A DNA stretch of 64,000 nucleotides from Dioscorea cayenensis subsp. rotundata (Eukaryota > Streptophyta > Magnoliopsida > Dioscoreales > Dioscoreaceae), in assembly GCF_009730915.1 (NCBI RefSeq), contig NC_052488.1:21880305-21944304 (forward strand), given 5' to 3'. Shown piece after piece: positions 49,780 to 60,649 of this stretch (positions are counted from its first letter, which is position 1; every line of letters begins with the position of its first letter). The notes under the pieces are model-generated. The model worked only from the letters and a program-made list of their open reading frames with translations, was not told the origin of the DNA and did no database searches. Made by a program: the position numbers and the translations under genes.

Positions 49780-50852
49780 TATATTTTTTTATTATTTTTT
49801 TAAACAGCCGGTCCCACTCTAATTTTTTAATATTTAAATTTAATTTTTAAAAACAGAGGGTCCGTTATTTTTAATATTAAGTTTTTTTATTTTTAAGAAC
49901 TGCATGGTCCCGATAGCTTTTTAAATTAAAAACATTTTTACATTCAAACCCTTATAATTTTTCATTAATTTTTTTCTTATAACTTATTTTTTTCTCACTC
50001 CTACTATGTTATTTTTTTACTTCCACTAATTATAACCTATCGTTAATAATTTAAATAAATAATTTTAATATTTTTTTCATCATAAGGGGTTGTTGGGATG
50101 AATTATTGGTGGAATTGCAGTCACTCTGCATTCGCGAGAAGCCCATTGGATGAAATTGATCTTATGCCATCCATTTGTTAGGGTGGGCGCTATATAAACC
50201 CTCCAAAGTCTTTTTCTAAAACACACAAGTATTTATAAGAAAAAATTATCAATATAGAGAGCTCTTCTTTAAAAATTTTTGTCATTAGTAGTTTTTTATT
50301 TTTCTTGCAATGTTATTTTTATTTTTTACATTAAATCTAGCAAAAATTCATATATTCGTTATATCGAGCGAGAGGAGACAACCTCGGTCGAGAGGAACAC
50401 CGACCCGAGGCCGGTGAGGAAACTCTCTGACGAAAGAATAAGTTTCCACTACTAGTTCTTTCAGTTACTTCAATTTTGATCGATGGACTCAGGTATGTTT
50501 TTTGCTTTCATCCGTGTTAACTAGTTGACTTTCATCCCAACAACCCCCTTATGATGAAAAAATATTAAAATTATTTATTTAAATTATTAACAGCCGGTTA
50601 TAATTAGTGGAAGTAAAAATAACATAGTAGAAGTGAGAAAAAATAAGTTATAAGAAAAATTAATGAAAATTATAAGGGTTTGAATGTAAAATGTTTTTAA
50701 TTTAAAAACTATCGGGACCCGCAGTTCTTAAAAAAATAAAAACTTAATATTAAAAAAATAACGGACCCCTCTGTTTTTTTAAAAAATTAAATTTAAATAT
50801 TAGAAAATTAGAGTGGGACCGGCTGTTTAAAAAAAAATAATAAAAAAATATA

Positions 50853-50892
50853 AAATGCGCATTTCCGTAAATAATTACGGAAATGCGCATTT
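50853..50892. repeat. 40-bp palindrome in right arm
   Basis: Same 18-bp arms as in the left TIR with spacer ATAA. All four 18-mers in the element are identical. Confidence 0.9.
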
Positions 50893-50934
50893 AAAGAAAT
50901 AATTAAAAAAAAACAATATTTTAATAAATTAGCC

Positions 50935-50943
50935 TTATATTGA
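50935..50943 (+). repeat. 9-bp target-site duplication, right copy
   Basis: TTATATTGA follows the terminal AATTAGCC of the right arm, identical to 49688-49696. Confidence 0.85.
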
Positions 50944-51081
50944 ATTATTAGCAGATAATGTTTTACGATATATTAAAAAAAATCCATAGAGCAACTGTTA
51001 ATTGTTCAGTTTATCATAACATATTATTTTTTACCATTTTAATTCTTTACGTTCATCCACCAATTTTTCATCTGACCACGA

Positions 51082-51150
51082 TTTTTTTTTTTTTAAAATA
51101 GATAAATTATAAATTTATTTAAACAACAAATACAAGTGGACAGGAACAGA
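51082..51150 (-). mobile_element. LINE-type 3' tail (minus strand)
   Basis: On the minus strand: AATAAATTTATAATTTATCT, then ATTTTA and a run of A. It shares TTTATAATTTATCTATTTT with the tail at 20240-20300. No coding part is visible next to it. Confidence 0.35.
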
Positions 51151-51410
51151 ACAAGTGTCCACCGGAAAACTCAACATGATATATATATATATATATGCAT
51201 AATTGATAGTCAAATTAACAAGACATGATTAATAATAGAAGCTTAATTTGTCTGAGTTATTGAAAAGTAAAAGCTTCTTTCTGAGATCTCAGTGCAATAC
51301 ATCTCATTTAAGCTAGATCTGACATATATTAGTTTGCAGTCTAATTTCCTCTGACAAGTATTGGTGGGTTTGATATATATATATATATATATATGGAACT
51401 TGTATATATG

Positions 51411-52067
51411 TTATATATTCTGCTGCTCATGAAATTGCTGCTCCTGCTTCATAAACTCATCTATCTGACTGTGATAAAATTGGTTCAGTTCTTCTACCTC
51501 TTGCCTCAGCATGATTTCTTCAACTGCCAAACCAAACATGCACTTGTTATTAACTTCAAAACTATTTATTAAGTTAATTTTTATTAAACTAATTTAATTA
51601 AATATATGACCTCTAATCTAGCTAGGCTTTCTTTATAAATTTAAGGTTGTAAGAAACAATGGTGATTACCTCCCTTGGAGTCACGGTAGTTACTGAGAGT
51701 GAACATCTTAGTCCTAAGATCATTATTTTCTTTTCTCAAAAGTTTATTCTCACTTCCAGTGTTCTCAATCCCAATTGGTAGAGTATTCACTTGATCCTGC
51801 ATGCAACTCAAACAAAACAATAATGTCCATTTTTAAATATTAGTTTTATTTTTTATTTTTTTTATGTGCTTGAAATCTAGGGATATCTATATAGCTGTCA
51901 GATGGCATAAATTATCATGAACAACATTAAAAAGTGTTTTACAGTATCGCACAATATTCTTAAACAGTAAATAATGTACAATACTTATATAAACAAACAG
52001 CCGTTGAACGACTATGATTAAATATTCCTAGAGAACAGTAATATAGGGACATACTTAAATTATCTTT

Positions 52068-52109
<42 letters not shown>

Positions 52110-53180
52110 TAAAGAAATCAAATTTGATAATTTGAATCTTTAAATCAGTAAGATGACTCTTTTCCCTCAAAATGGAAACTCATTTAAATTTTTTTATTTT
52201 TTTATATTTTTTACGAAAATAATTAATAGTTTTATTTTACTAATTTTGAGTGTGTATGCATGAGAAACGCAAACACTTGTATCAGAAATCCTTAAATACA
52301 AGAAAAAAAAAACATAGAACTAATCCATGGATGGAATATAATTTAGAAAAAACCAACCGAGAGACGATTTACATAAGATTCAACTATAATTTAAAGACCA
52401 TGTGCCTCTTTCAAAATTTTTTCCATATATTAAAAATAATTCACTGAGAAACAAAGCGCACTAATTGTCTTTATATAAAAACATAAAATATATCACTTAT
52501 ATAGGTTTTTTTTTTTTTTACAATAGGTAATAAACATTCCTATTTAAGGGTTTGTCAATGAACAAATGCACTGGTTATAGTGATTTATATATTATTTTTT
52601 AGAAATTTGTTAACTCGGCCAAATACCACATAGAATATAACTAATAAAAATCTACCACGACGAAGACAAACAAAAACATAATCAAAGAGAAATGATGTTA
52701 ACTCTAACATGGGTATACTGTATACATATATATATATATACCTTATAAGCTTGAACACACCGAACCATATCCATCAAGTTCTGCTCCTTCCTCATACGCA
52801 TAAGCAGGCTTGATTCCCTGTTGTTCATCAGCCTGCATTTCCACCCCACCCTTAATTAATTTCATGAATCTAGCTATGTATAAGCACAAACCCTAACATA
52901 TAAACTTTATATTTCAACACACACAAATATGCATATATATATATATATATATATTTGTATGCTGTGTGCGTGCATACATGCATGATCAGCATGAGGACCT
53001 TTTCAGCTTCTTAGGATCAAGAGGGTGCTGAGCAATGGTATGAGGAGGAGGAGGAGGAGGAGGAGGCAAAAACAATCCTTTTCCTTTCCTTTTATTGACT
53101 GAACTACTACTTGAGTTCACTCCAATCTCACTCCCTATGCTCATCTTCTTCTTGTCATTATCCCTAGTCCATTGTTTCAT
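51411..53180 (-). CDS. Diverged bZIP transcription-factor-like protein
   Basis: Four exons (53180-52999, 52832-52742, 51796-51670, 51523-51411) give 170 residues. A Ser-rich stretch and an eight-proline run precede a basic region KKLKRLMNNRESSLLMRMRK, clearly related to the plant group-S form (KRMLSNRESARRSRMRKQ). The invariant Asn-x7-Arg is kept, but the central ARR is replaced by SLL and the leucine zipper is poor: it has a proline (NTLPIGIEN) and few leucines in heptad phase, and resumes as ENKLLRKENNDLRTKMFTL. The C-terminus is Gln/Glu-rich. DNA binding may be weakened, so a dominant-negative or partner-dependent role, or drift towards loss, are options. A TATA box sits ~141 bp upstream. 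A related partial copy lies at 63631-63965. Confidence 0.72.
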
Positions 53181-53320
53181 CAAGAAAGAAAAACATTAAA
53201 AGATAATTATATGCATGAAAAAGATGATAAACAAGGAGAACAGGAAAGCTTACATGGTTGCCGGATATATATAGCCACTCTTGGTTTTATTGTGTGACCA
53301 TTGCTTGTTCTTTGGGTTGG

Positions 53321-53328
53321 TATTTATA
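53321..53328 (-). promoter_or_regulatory. TATA box of the bZIP-like gene
   Basis: TATAAATA on the minus strand, about 141 bp before the start codon, is a consensus plant TATA box in a sensible position. Confidence 0.5.
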
Positions 53329-53764
53329 GCGTATGAAGGGCTCTAATACATTCTATATATTGTACAAGGACACTTGTTTATGGTTTATAGGTTGGTGCTG
53401 TATGACTTTATGCTGTTGGTTTTTAGAACTATAAATGTTATTTAATGTGGTTGCCATCATTTCTACTTAATACTCATTCCCGTTTAAATTACAAAAGTTG
53501 TATAAAAAGTAACTGTTTTTTAAATGTTATTTATTTTATAGAATGAAGTTTATTCATAAAACAAAAGTGAGAATATTCATAAGTGGGAGTAAATAATCTC
53601 AACAAAAATGTAAAAATGGTGACAGAGTTAGTAAAATAATTTTCTAATTAATTTGAGATTAAACACAATCAAATTGGACACCAAGAAATAACGTGAAAAA
53701 ACTCTCTTTCTCCTCAGAGGGATAATAAACCACGGAACACACTAGCAAGTTTCTTCATATTATT

Positions 53765-53779
53765 AAAACATGTACAAAA
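53765..53779 (+). repeat. 15-bp target-site duplication, left copy
   Basis: AAAACATGTACAAAA, repeated exactly at 54081-54095. Confidence 0.85.
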
Positions 53780-54080
53780 GTCGCCAATGATTTTCGGGTC
53801 TCACCGAGTGGTGAGAATTCGATTCTCGGCTGAGGACACATTTCTGGGAGTTATGAATAGTAGTTGTGTACGGGTGGTTCCAGCGCCCACGTGAACGTGG
53901 CTCCGTCTGGGTTTCTAGTGGGTTCGCCCTACTCCTCTTCGCAAAGAAAAAGTTGTGAATAGTGATTGTGACGCAGGGTGGTTACAGACGCACGTGAGTA
54001 TGCTACTGTCTCCACATTGCTCCACCGGGAGCTGTGTACGTCTTGGGTCTCCAGGTGGATTCGCCCCTGTCCTCTTCCCA
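53780..54080 (+). mobile_element. SINE-like retroposon with internal duplication
   Basis: A 301-bp GC-richer insert is flanked by a perfect 15-bp direct repeat, the signature of LINE-machinery insertion. Near its left end GAGAATTCGATTCTCGGC resembles a pol III B box (GGTTCGANTCC) and TCACCGAGTGG resembles an A box, though the two are closer together than in a tRNA. The remainder is two related units (53850-53951 and 53952-54080), each with GTTRTGAATAGT near its start, then GGGTGGTT and later GGTGGATTCGCCC or GTGGGTTCGCCC. No clear poly(A) or T tail is present. Orientation is inferred from the box motifs. Confidence 0.65.
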
Positions 54081-54095
54081 AAAACATGTACAAAA
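54081..54095 (+). repeat. 15-bp target-site duplication, right copy
   Basis: Identical to 53765-53779. Confidence 0.85.
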
Positions 54096-54955
54096 ATCTT
54101 GAGATGTACATCATGAACAGAGAAAACAGGAATCACAAAAGGTAGAACATCACAATACCTTTAAAACTGCAAATTAATCCAAACGCTAGGTTTGGGAAAT
54201 ACCAGGAAAAAAGGACTGAAAGAAGAAAAAAAAAAAAGGAACAATGTAATGAAATTGAAGATCAGTACATACTCTTCAGCTTCTTCTACCTCTCTGTATT
54301 CTCTTCTTTTCTTTTTCAACTTTTTTTTCTCGCCTGTCTCTCTACACAGCAAAGAAAATCATACCCATATGAAGCAAAACCAAACCCTAGTATTAATGGG
54401 CTTGGGCTGGATTCAACACTATGGCTAGGCCTAAGATAGATATAAGCCCAACAAATGGTGCCATCAAATTTTTAATTTTAGAAGTTTTATAATAATATTT
54501 TAATTATTATGTAAAACTTAAATGTGGTAATCTATTTGGATTTTGGACCGAAAAGAATAATTAGCTTGGGAGTGTTTACTCTGTTGTTGTTGTTGATTTA
54601 TGTATTAATTTTTAGACATGTATCTATTTATCTATCTATCGAATAAGAGATGTTAATTTTTGTCATGTTTTAAATAAAATAAAATATACTTAATTTGTTA
54701 CATTTATTCATTTCATAATTTAATCAGCTTAATTTAACATGTAAAATTGTTCATATATAAAATAAAATTTGTTATTATATTTTTATATTTACTCAACTCA
54801 ATTTTAGTAGAACAAAGTTTAGTTTACATTTTAGAATTACACTTAATAATATAAACATGGAATTTTATTCTATTAAATTTTGTTGTGTAAATTTATTTGC
54901 TCACTGCGAAAAGTTTAATCAGCATGATAAATTAGAGCTAATCAATAAAAGAAGT
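54096..54955. other. AT-rich spacer
   Basis: Low-complexity Lys/Glu-type open frames around 54160-54430 come from A-rich and CT-rich tracts; no gene is supported. Confidence 0.4.
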
Positions 54956-56352
54956 TGATGATTCCGGTGGTGAGATAAGATAAGTCACTCAAAAACTCAC
55001 TCGAAGAGGACACACACACAATCAAACAAGAGAAAGGAGACAAGAAAGTTGGTAACCCAGTTTGGTTGCCTACATCTAGGGGGCCAAGCCCGGAGAAACA
55101 ATCCACTAAAAGAGGTTATAGAATAACAAATACAACACTCCCTTACTCTCTCAAGACAAAAAGTACCCTCTTAAGATTGACCGATGCCCACTCTCCTCAA
55201 CCTTCACCAAAGGGTCTCTCACTCCGTGGCTCATCCTAAATCTTCAAGCAGGATATCTTATATAAACGCACTTATATCCAAATAAACCTTCCTCTTTTAG
55301 AATTCTCCGCGGCTTCCTAACTTAGACACCTTCCAAAGTTAGATGTTGCAACACGACCCATCTTACTGAACATGACTGAGTTCTAGCCAGTTGCACCCGA
55401 ATCTGCAACCTTCAACCTTCCCGGTTCCTTCAGTCCGCCTCGTAGCAGTTGACTCGACCAGAGCTCCTCCTGCATGCAGCTACTTTCTTCCTCACGTTAC
55501 TTCAGCAAGTCTCCTCTCCCGAGGAACGTGCCTACCAAGGCACACGCAACCATCTCACCAAAGATGGTCACCAAAGATCTCCCGATTTTCTTTCCAAACT
55601 TGGTCCAAGTTTGGTCTTCCTAAATAATCTTCGTTTTACTCATGGAAATATTGTTACTAAACTTGATCTCATCTTATCCAAGTTTAGCCTTCAACATCTT
55701 CAAGCATGATCTCCAATCATCCATGTTTGGATCTTCAAATCTCTAATCATATTTCATGTAATCTTCAATCAATCTCCATACATAATTAGTCTCCTTAAAT
55801 AGTTCTGCCCATAATTTGCTCTTCAATCTTCCTTCAAATTGTGTTACTAAATATGGTCTTGATAATCTCATTGGCTTGTCCTTTCTTATCTTACTTTGTG
55901 TCTTCAAGTAGCTTCACACCAAACTAAGTTCCATGCAATCTTCATGATCTTCTATTCTTGCCAATAATAGAATATTAATCTCTCTCTTTAAAATAGATCT
56001 TTCCAAAAATGAGTTCTATTAAAGATATGATTTATCATCCCAGATCTTACCAAGAATAGATAAACATACTTTAAATAAAACTTACTCTTCTTGAAGATAT
56101 CCATTTAACTTGAAGCACTTTCCAAAATTAGTTGATCATCCCATGAACCATTGAGATGAATTTCACTAAACATAGTCTCCAAACATAATCTTCTAAATCT
56201 TGTATCTTCACATGTCATGACACCAAGATTTGGCCACATCATCATCCTAGTCATTCTTTTTTTTGCCAAGTCATCATTGCCATGTCATCTTTCTTTGCCA
56301 TGTCACCTCTTGGCTTGTCATATAATGCCAATCTATGTCATCACACTTAACA
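54956..56352 (-). mobile_element. Solo LTR, probably Ty1/copia
   Basis: On the minus strand the ~1.4-kb unit starts TGTTAAGTGTGATGAC and ends in ATCATCA, fitting TG...CA LTR ends. It has a TATA box (TTTATATAAG, about 55258-55267) in its middle-to-late part, where an LTR promoter would lie. Flanks GAAGT and GAAAT are a probable 5-bp target duplication with one difference. No internal region or second LTR is in the window, so the element has probably been reduced by LTR-LTR recombination. Confidence 0.6.
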
Positions 56353-56879
56353 GAAATATATTGAATTTTGCAATATTAGCTTAGATCAAATAATTATCTA
56401 TGAAACAAAATTATAATAATATGATTTAAATTGTATTTGATATTTTTCACTATAATTGTAAAAGCTAAAATATTCTATTTCTTAAACAAGAATCAATCTA
56501 CACCGATTGAAGTGGGAATTCACTGATATTAATAAACTATTAGGAGTTCATTAATCTAACCACTTAAACCAAATAAATTTGCTAAATTAATATTTTCCAA
56601 CTGGCTAAATAGTAAATTTTAATTTATAGAAAATAAATTTATAAGAATATCACGTCACTTGCTTGATCATGTCAATCATCTTGGAGCGGTGGATATGTGT
56701 TGGTGTAATAACTAATTTAGTCCCTCTATTATATCGAAATGACACCTTAGTTCCTTTATTATTTTTCACCCTTTGGATATCCATTTTGGGAAAAAAGAAG
56801 TCTCTCCTCCTAACGTCCATCTAGTTCTTCTTTTCTGAGGCTAACGTTGCATTTTTACGATTAAAAAATTTTAAAAATA
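56353..56879. other. Spacer with a TE-terminus-like phrase
   Basis: AT-rich. The phrase AATTTAGTCCCTCTATTATA (about 56720) is of a kind often seen at ends of plant non-autonomous elements. I found no inverted partner downstream in the window. Confidence 0.3.
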
Positions 56880-57138
56880 ATGCACAAAATTCATCAAACA
56901 GCTGTTAGTCCTACTCTACCACCACAACCATCTCCGAACACTTCTCTAATTTCTCTAGAGCTCACCGCCACCGACTGGCCAAGCCTCCTCTCCAACCACT
57001 TCGCCTTCCTAGCAGACCTTGATTGCTCCATCACCGCTATCAAGACCTGGACTTTCAACGGCTGCATGGCTTCTCTCCTCTTCATTCACAACGTTGGCTT
57101 TGACCAAAACCCCACCAAGCTCAACGCCATCATCACTA
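56880..57138 (+). pseudogene. ACR (ACT-domain repeat) gene fragment, left part
   Basis: The translation around SLELTATDWPSLLSNHFAFL and IKTWTFNGCMASLLFIHNVG matches an internal ACT domain of plant ACR proteins (usual forms ELTGTDRPGLLSEVFAVLAD and AKVWTHNGRIACLIYV). It begins mid-gene without the family's N-terminus, and it stops where the copia element has inserted. The conserved aspartate/arginine context is altered (DWPSL for DRPGL), suggesting decay before or after truncation. Confidence 0.75.
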
Positions 57139-57534
57139 TGAAGGCCAAATAATCAGGAAAATATATAGAAACAATAGTGATTCATGAAGAAGATAAACAG
57201 TAACTTAAGCTCTCAAAATCAGACATTCAAAGGCCAACAACATACTCTCCATACTAGTCATCACGTCACCATACCTCACACATTACAAGGACTGACTCAA
57301 TATAAATATGTAACAGAACTCAGTACAAAGCTTGACTTGACTAAACACACTAACAAAGCATGATCCAGATTGCCTCGAACTAATGCACATCACCCAGATG
57401 ATCAAATCCAAACCTTCCAAATCAAACCTCATTGTTCCCTCTAAACATAACTAACTAAACTACCAAGGATCCCTGAACATATTCAGCTGATTACTCAAAT
57501 AGAGCCTTGATTAGAAGCAGCTTCTATGTCTTCA
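57139..57534 (-). repeat. Copia LTR (3' LTR in element orientation)
   Basis: Starts TGAAGGCC and ends TATGTCTTCA on the plus strand; about 96% identical to the LTR at 61713-62108. Confidence 0.93.
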
Positions 57535-57539
57535 ATCAC

Positions 57540-57880
57540 TTCATCAATTCCTCCTCTTGATTGGAGACTGCAAATTCCCAGGTGTTCCCTGAGTCTGTAA
57601 AATTTTTTTGAGTCCAAACATTTTGTGAAAATGTCTTCTAGCTGATCTTCAGTGCTGCAGAAATTCAATTTAATTTTGCTTTCAGTAACAAGTTCTCGAA
57701 TTAAGTGAAACTTCACATCGATGTGTTTGGTTCTTCCATGAAGCACTAGATTTTTTGCAATTGCTAAGTAGGACATGTTGTCACACCAGATTGCAATAGG
57801 ATCATTGAACTTTACTTGACATTCTGTAAGGATTCTCTCGAGCCATAAACCTTGACAGCAAGTAGCACATAGCGCCACAT
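57540..57880 (-). pseudogene. Copia RNase H part
   Basis: The minus-strand translation includes ECQVKFNDPIAIWCDNMSYL and HGRTKHIDVKFHLIRELV, the normal C-terminal RNase H motifs of copia polyproteins. Fossil part of the element at 57139-62108. Confidence 0.85.
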
Positions 57881-58029
57881 ATTCAGCTTATGTAGAAGAT
57901 AAAGTAACAATGTCTTGTTTCTTGGAAATCCATGAAACAATTCCTGACCCAATTGTAAATGTTGCTCCTATAGTGCTCTTTCTGGCAATTAAACTCCCTC
58001 CCCAATCACTATCCGAGTAGCACATTAAT

Positions 58030-58930
58030 TAACAACTGCTTCCTCTCTTGTAGTGAATTCCATAGTCCATAGAACCAGCCAAGTACCTGAGTATTTGTTT
58101 GGCAGCTCCAAAATGATTTTTTGTAAGTTGATGCATAAACCTTAACATAAGATTAATAGAGAATGCTATATTTGGTATGGACTTTGTCACATGGATTAAT
58201 TTTCCAATTAATCTCTGATAAGCTGTGGCATCTATAGATTCAGCTTCATCATAAAGACTCAGTTTTGCACTTGAACTTAGAGGTACGATGAATGGCTTGC
58301 AATTGATCATATTAAAGCTTTTCAATAAATCAACAACATACTTTTTCTGTGATACATGAATTCCTGCTACATCTTGTGTGATCTTCAATCCTAGAAAGTA
58401 TAACATTAAGCCTAGATCACTCATCTCAAAAGATCTTTGCATATTTTCTTTGAATTTTGTTATCATTTCGAGAGAAAACCCCAAATAGATCACATCATCC
58501 ACATAAATACAGACCAGAAGTATAGCATCATTGTCTCCAGCCTTTGAATATAATGTGTGCTCAGTCATGTTTCTCTTGAACCCTTGTTTTTGTAGATATG
58601 AATCAAATTTCCCATACCAAGCTCTTGGAGCTTGTTTTAGACCATAGAGGGCTTTTTGTAGTTTATACACCAATTGCTCTTTTCCTTGAACTTCAAATCC
58701 CTTGGGTTGTTCAACATATATTTCTTCTTCAATCTCGCCATTTAAGAAAGCTAATTTAATATCCAATTGATATATTGGACAATTTTTGTGAGTTGCTAAA
58801 GCAATTAAGAGTCTGATTGTATCTAGTCTAGCCACAGGAGCAAATATCTCTTCATAATCCACACCATATTCCTGATTATAGCCTCTAGCTACTAGCCTGG
58901 CCTTATATTTGTCAGTTTCTCCATTGGATT
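58030..58930 (-). pseudogene. Copia reverse transcriptase part
   Basis: Recognised by VARLDTIRLLIALATHKNCP, QLDIKLAFLNGEIEEEIYVE, GLKQAPRAWYGKFDSYL and the catalytic YVDD box, all diagnostic of Ty1/copia reverse transcriptase. Fossil part of the same element. Confidence 0.92.
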
Positions 58931-59599
58931 TATATTTCCTCTAAAAATCCACTTTACTCCAATTAACTGTTTTCCTACTGGCATTGAAATTAATTCCCAT
59001 TTTTTGTTTCTCTCAATAGCAGATAATTCAACCTCCATAGATTTTCTTCATTTTGAAATTTTTTCTGCTTCTTCAAATGTTAATGGATCGGATATATTTA
59101 GAACAAAGGAGCAATTTTCATAATTTTCTCTGAGAAATCCAACTCTTGCTAGTGGAGTTTCTTCACCTTGACAACCATCCAAAGAAGTCTGAATTTCTGT
59201 GTCTCTATTATCTGCAAAAATAATCACTCTTTCTGTGTCACCAATCTCAGTATTACTTGCTGAATTGTTACTGGAACTGTCATTTGTAATTTTTGCATCA
59301 TTTGTTGAATTCCTGCCAGAACAGTTAACAACAATTGGAATAATTGATGAAGTACTTTTAGGAGTATTTGAGCTGTATGTTTCCCACTCCCAGTGCTTTT
59401 GCTCATAAAAAATAATGTCCCTACTGATAATAAATTTTCCAATGAGAGGATCATATAGTTAGCAGGCTTTAGAATCAGTACAATATCCAATAAAAATGCA
59501 TTTCTGTGCTCTATTGTCAATTTTTGTAAATTGTAAAAAAGGAATTTTTGTATAGGCAATGCACCCAAATATTTTCAGATGTGATACATTAGGTTTAGT

Positions 59600-60050
59600 T
59601 TCAAACCAGGCCTCATAAGGAGTTCTATTCATTACAACTTTAGTTGGAGATAAGTTTCATAAATACACAGCAATAGCAATAGCTTTAGCCCAGAAATTAA
59701 TTTGTAAATGCTTGCTATTTAACATGCTCCTGGCCATTTCAACTAGAGTTATATTTTTCCTCTCAGCAACACCATTTTGCTGAGAGGAGTAAGGTGCAGT
59801 GAATTTATGCTTAATTCCATGATTTTCACAAAACATTCTGAATTGATTTGATACATATTCACCTCCTCTATCTGTTCTCAATATTTTCAATTTATTACTG
59901 GATTGCCTCTCAACTAAAGCTAGAAATTTTTGGAAACAAGAGAACACCTCATATTTATTTTTAATAAAGTAAGCCCAGCTCATTCTGCTGAAATCATCGA
60001 TGAATAACAAGAAGTACCTAGATCCTCCAAGTGAGTCTACTTGCATTGGC
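59600..60050 (-). pseudogene. Copia integrase core part
   Basis: The minus-strand translation has [34 protein letters not shown] and [14 protein letters not shown], the rve integrase core motifs. Fossil part of the same element. Confidence 0.9.
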
Positions 60051-60649
60051 CCACAGAGATCTGAGTGAACTAATTGCAGTTTTTCTTTGGCCCTTCATGA
60101 TCTTCCAGGAGTAAATGGCTGTCTAGATAATTTTTCATATATGCAGCATTCACAATTTTTAAATTATCTTACCATTGGTAAGCCGTGAACCATTCTCTTT
60201 TGTGTTAACACTTAAAGATTTTGACTGTTTAGGTGACCATATATGTCATGCCATAATGAGGACTTCTCTTCATCTAATATAGCTGCATTTGCTTGATCCA
60301 ATTAAGGAAATTCAATTGGAAACAGATTGTTCTTTTTCTGATTCACCACCATCAATTGCTTTCCAGTGTTTCCATCTTAGACTTTGGACTCTCCATTTTG
60401 AACATTAGCTGATATCCATATCCAATTAATTGACCCACACTAAGTAAATTGTGAGCCAAATTGGGCACAAATTGCACATTGTGTATCAATTTTGTCTCTC
60501 CATTCTTCATAGTCACACCAACAATACCTTTTCTTGCAACTTGCATTTTCTTGTTGTCTCCCAACTTGACCACATGTCTCTGAGATTCATCCAACTTGTG
60601 AAATAGTTCCTTTCTCCTAGTCATATGACCTTAACAACCACTATCCAGA

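Larger units (their letters stand above)
49697..50934. mobile_element. Non-autonomous Mutator-like element with ~405-bp terminal inverted repeats
   Basis: The arms 49697-50102 and 50531-50934 are near-perfect inverted copies, starting GGCTAATTTATTAAAATATT and ending in its complement. A perfect 9-bp direct repeat flanks them. Long TIRs plus a 9-bp duplication define the Mutator superfamily. The ~430-bp centre has no open frame but contains a TATA-like GCTATATAAACC (about 50188-50199) and a GC-richer tract (50370-50440). Few differences between the arms suggest a recent insertion. Each arm carries a 40-bp perfect palindrome. Confidence 0.85.

Noticed and set aside
53797-53838. tRNA gene
   Set aside because: Only loose A/B-box resemblance with wrong spacing; no acceptor stem or cloverleaf can be drawn.
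54161-54428. Lys/Glu-rich frames on both strands
   Set aside because: They arise from A-rich and CT-rich low-complexity tracts; no splice-supported model.
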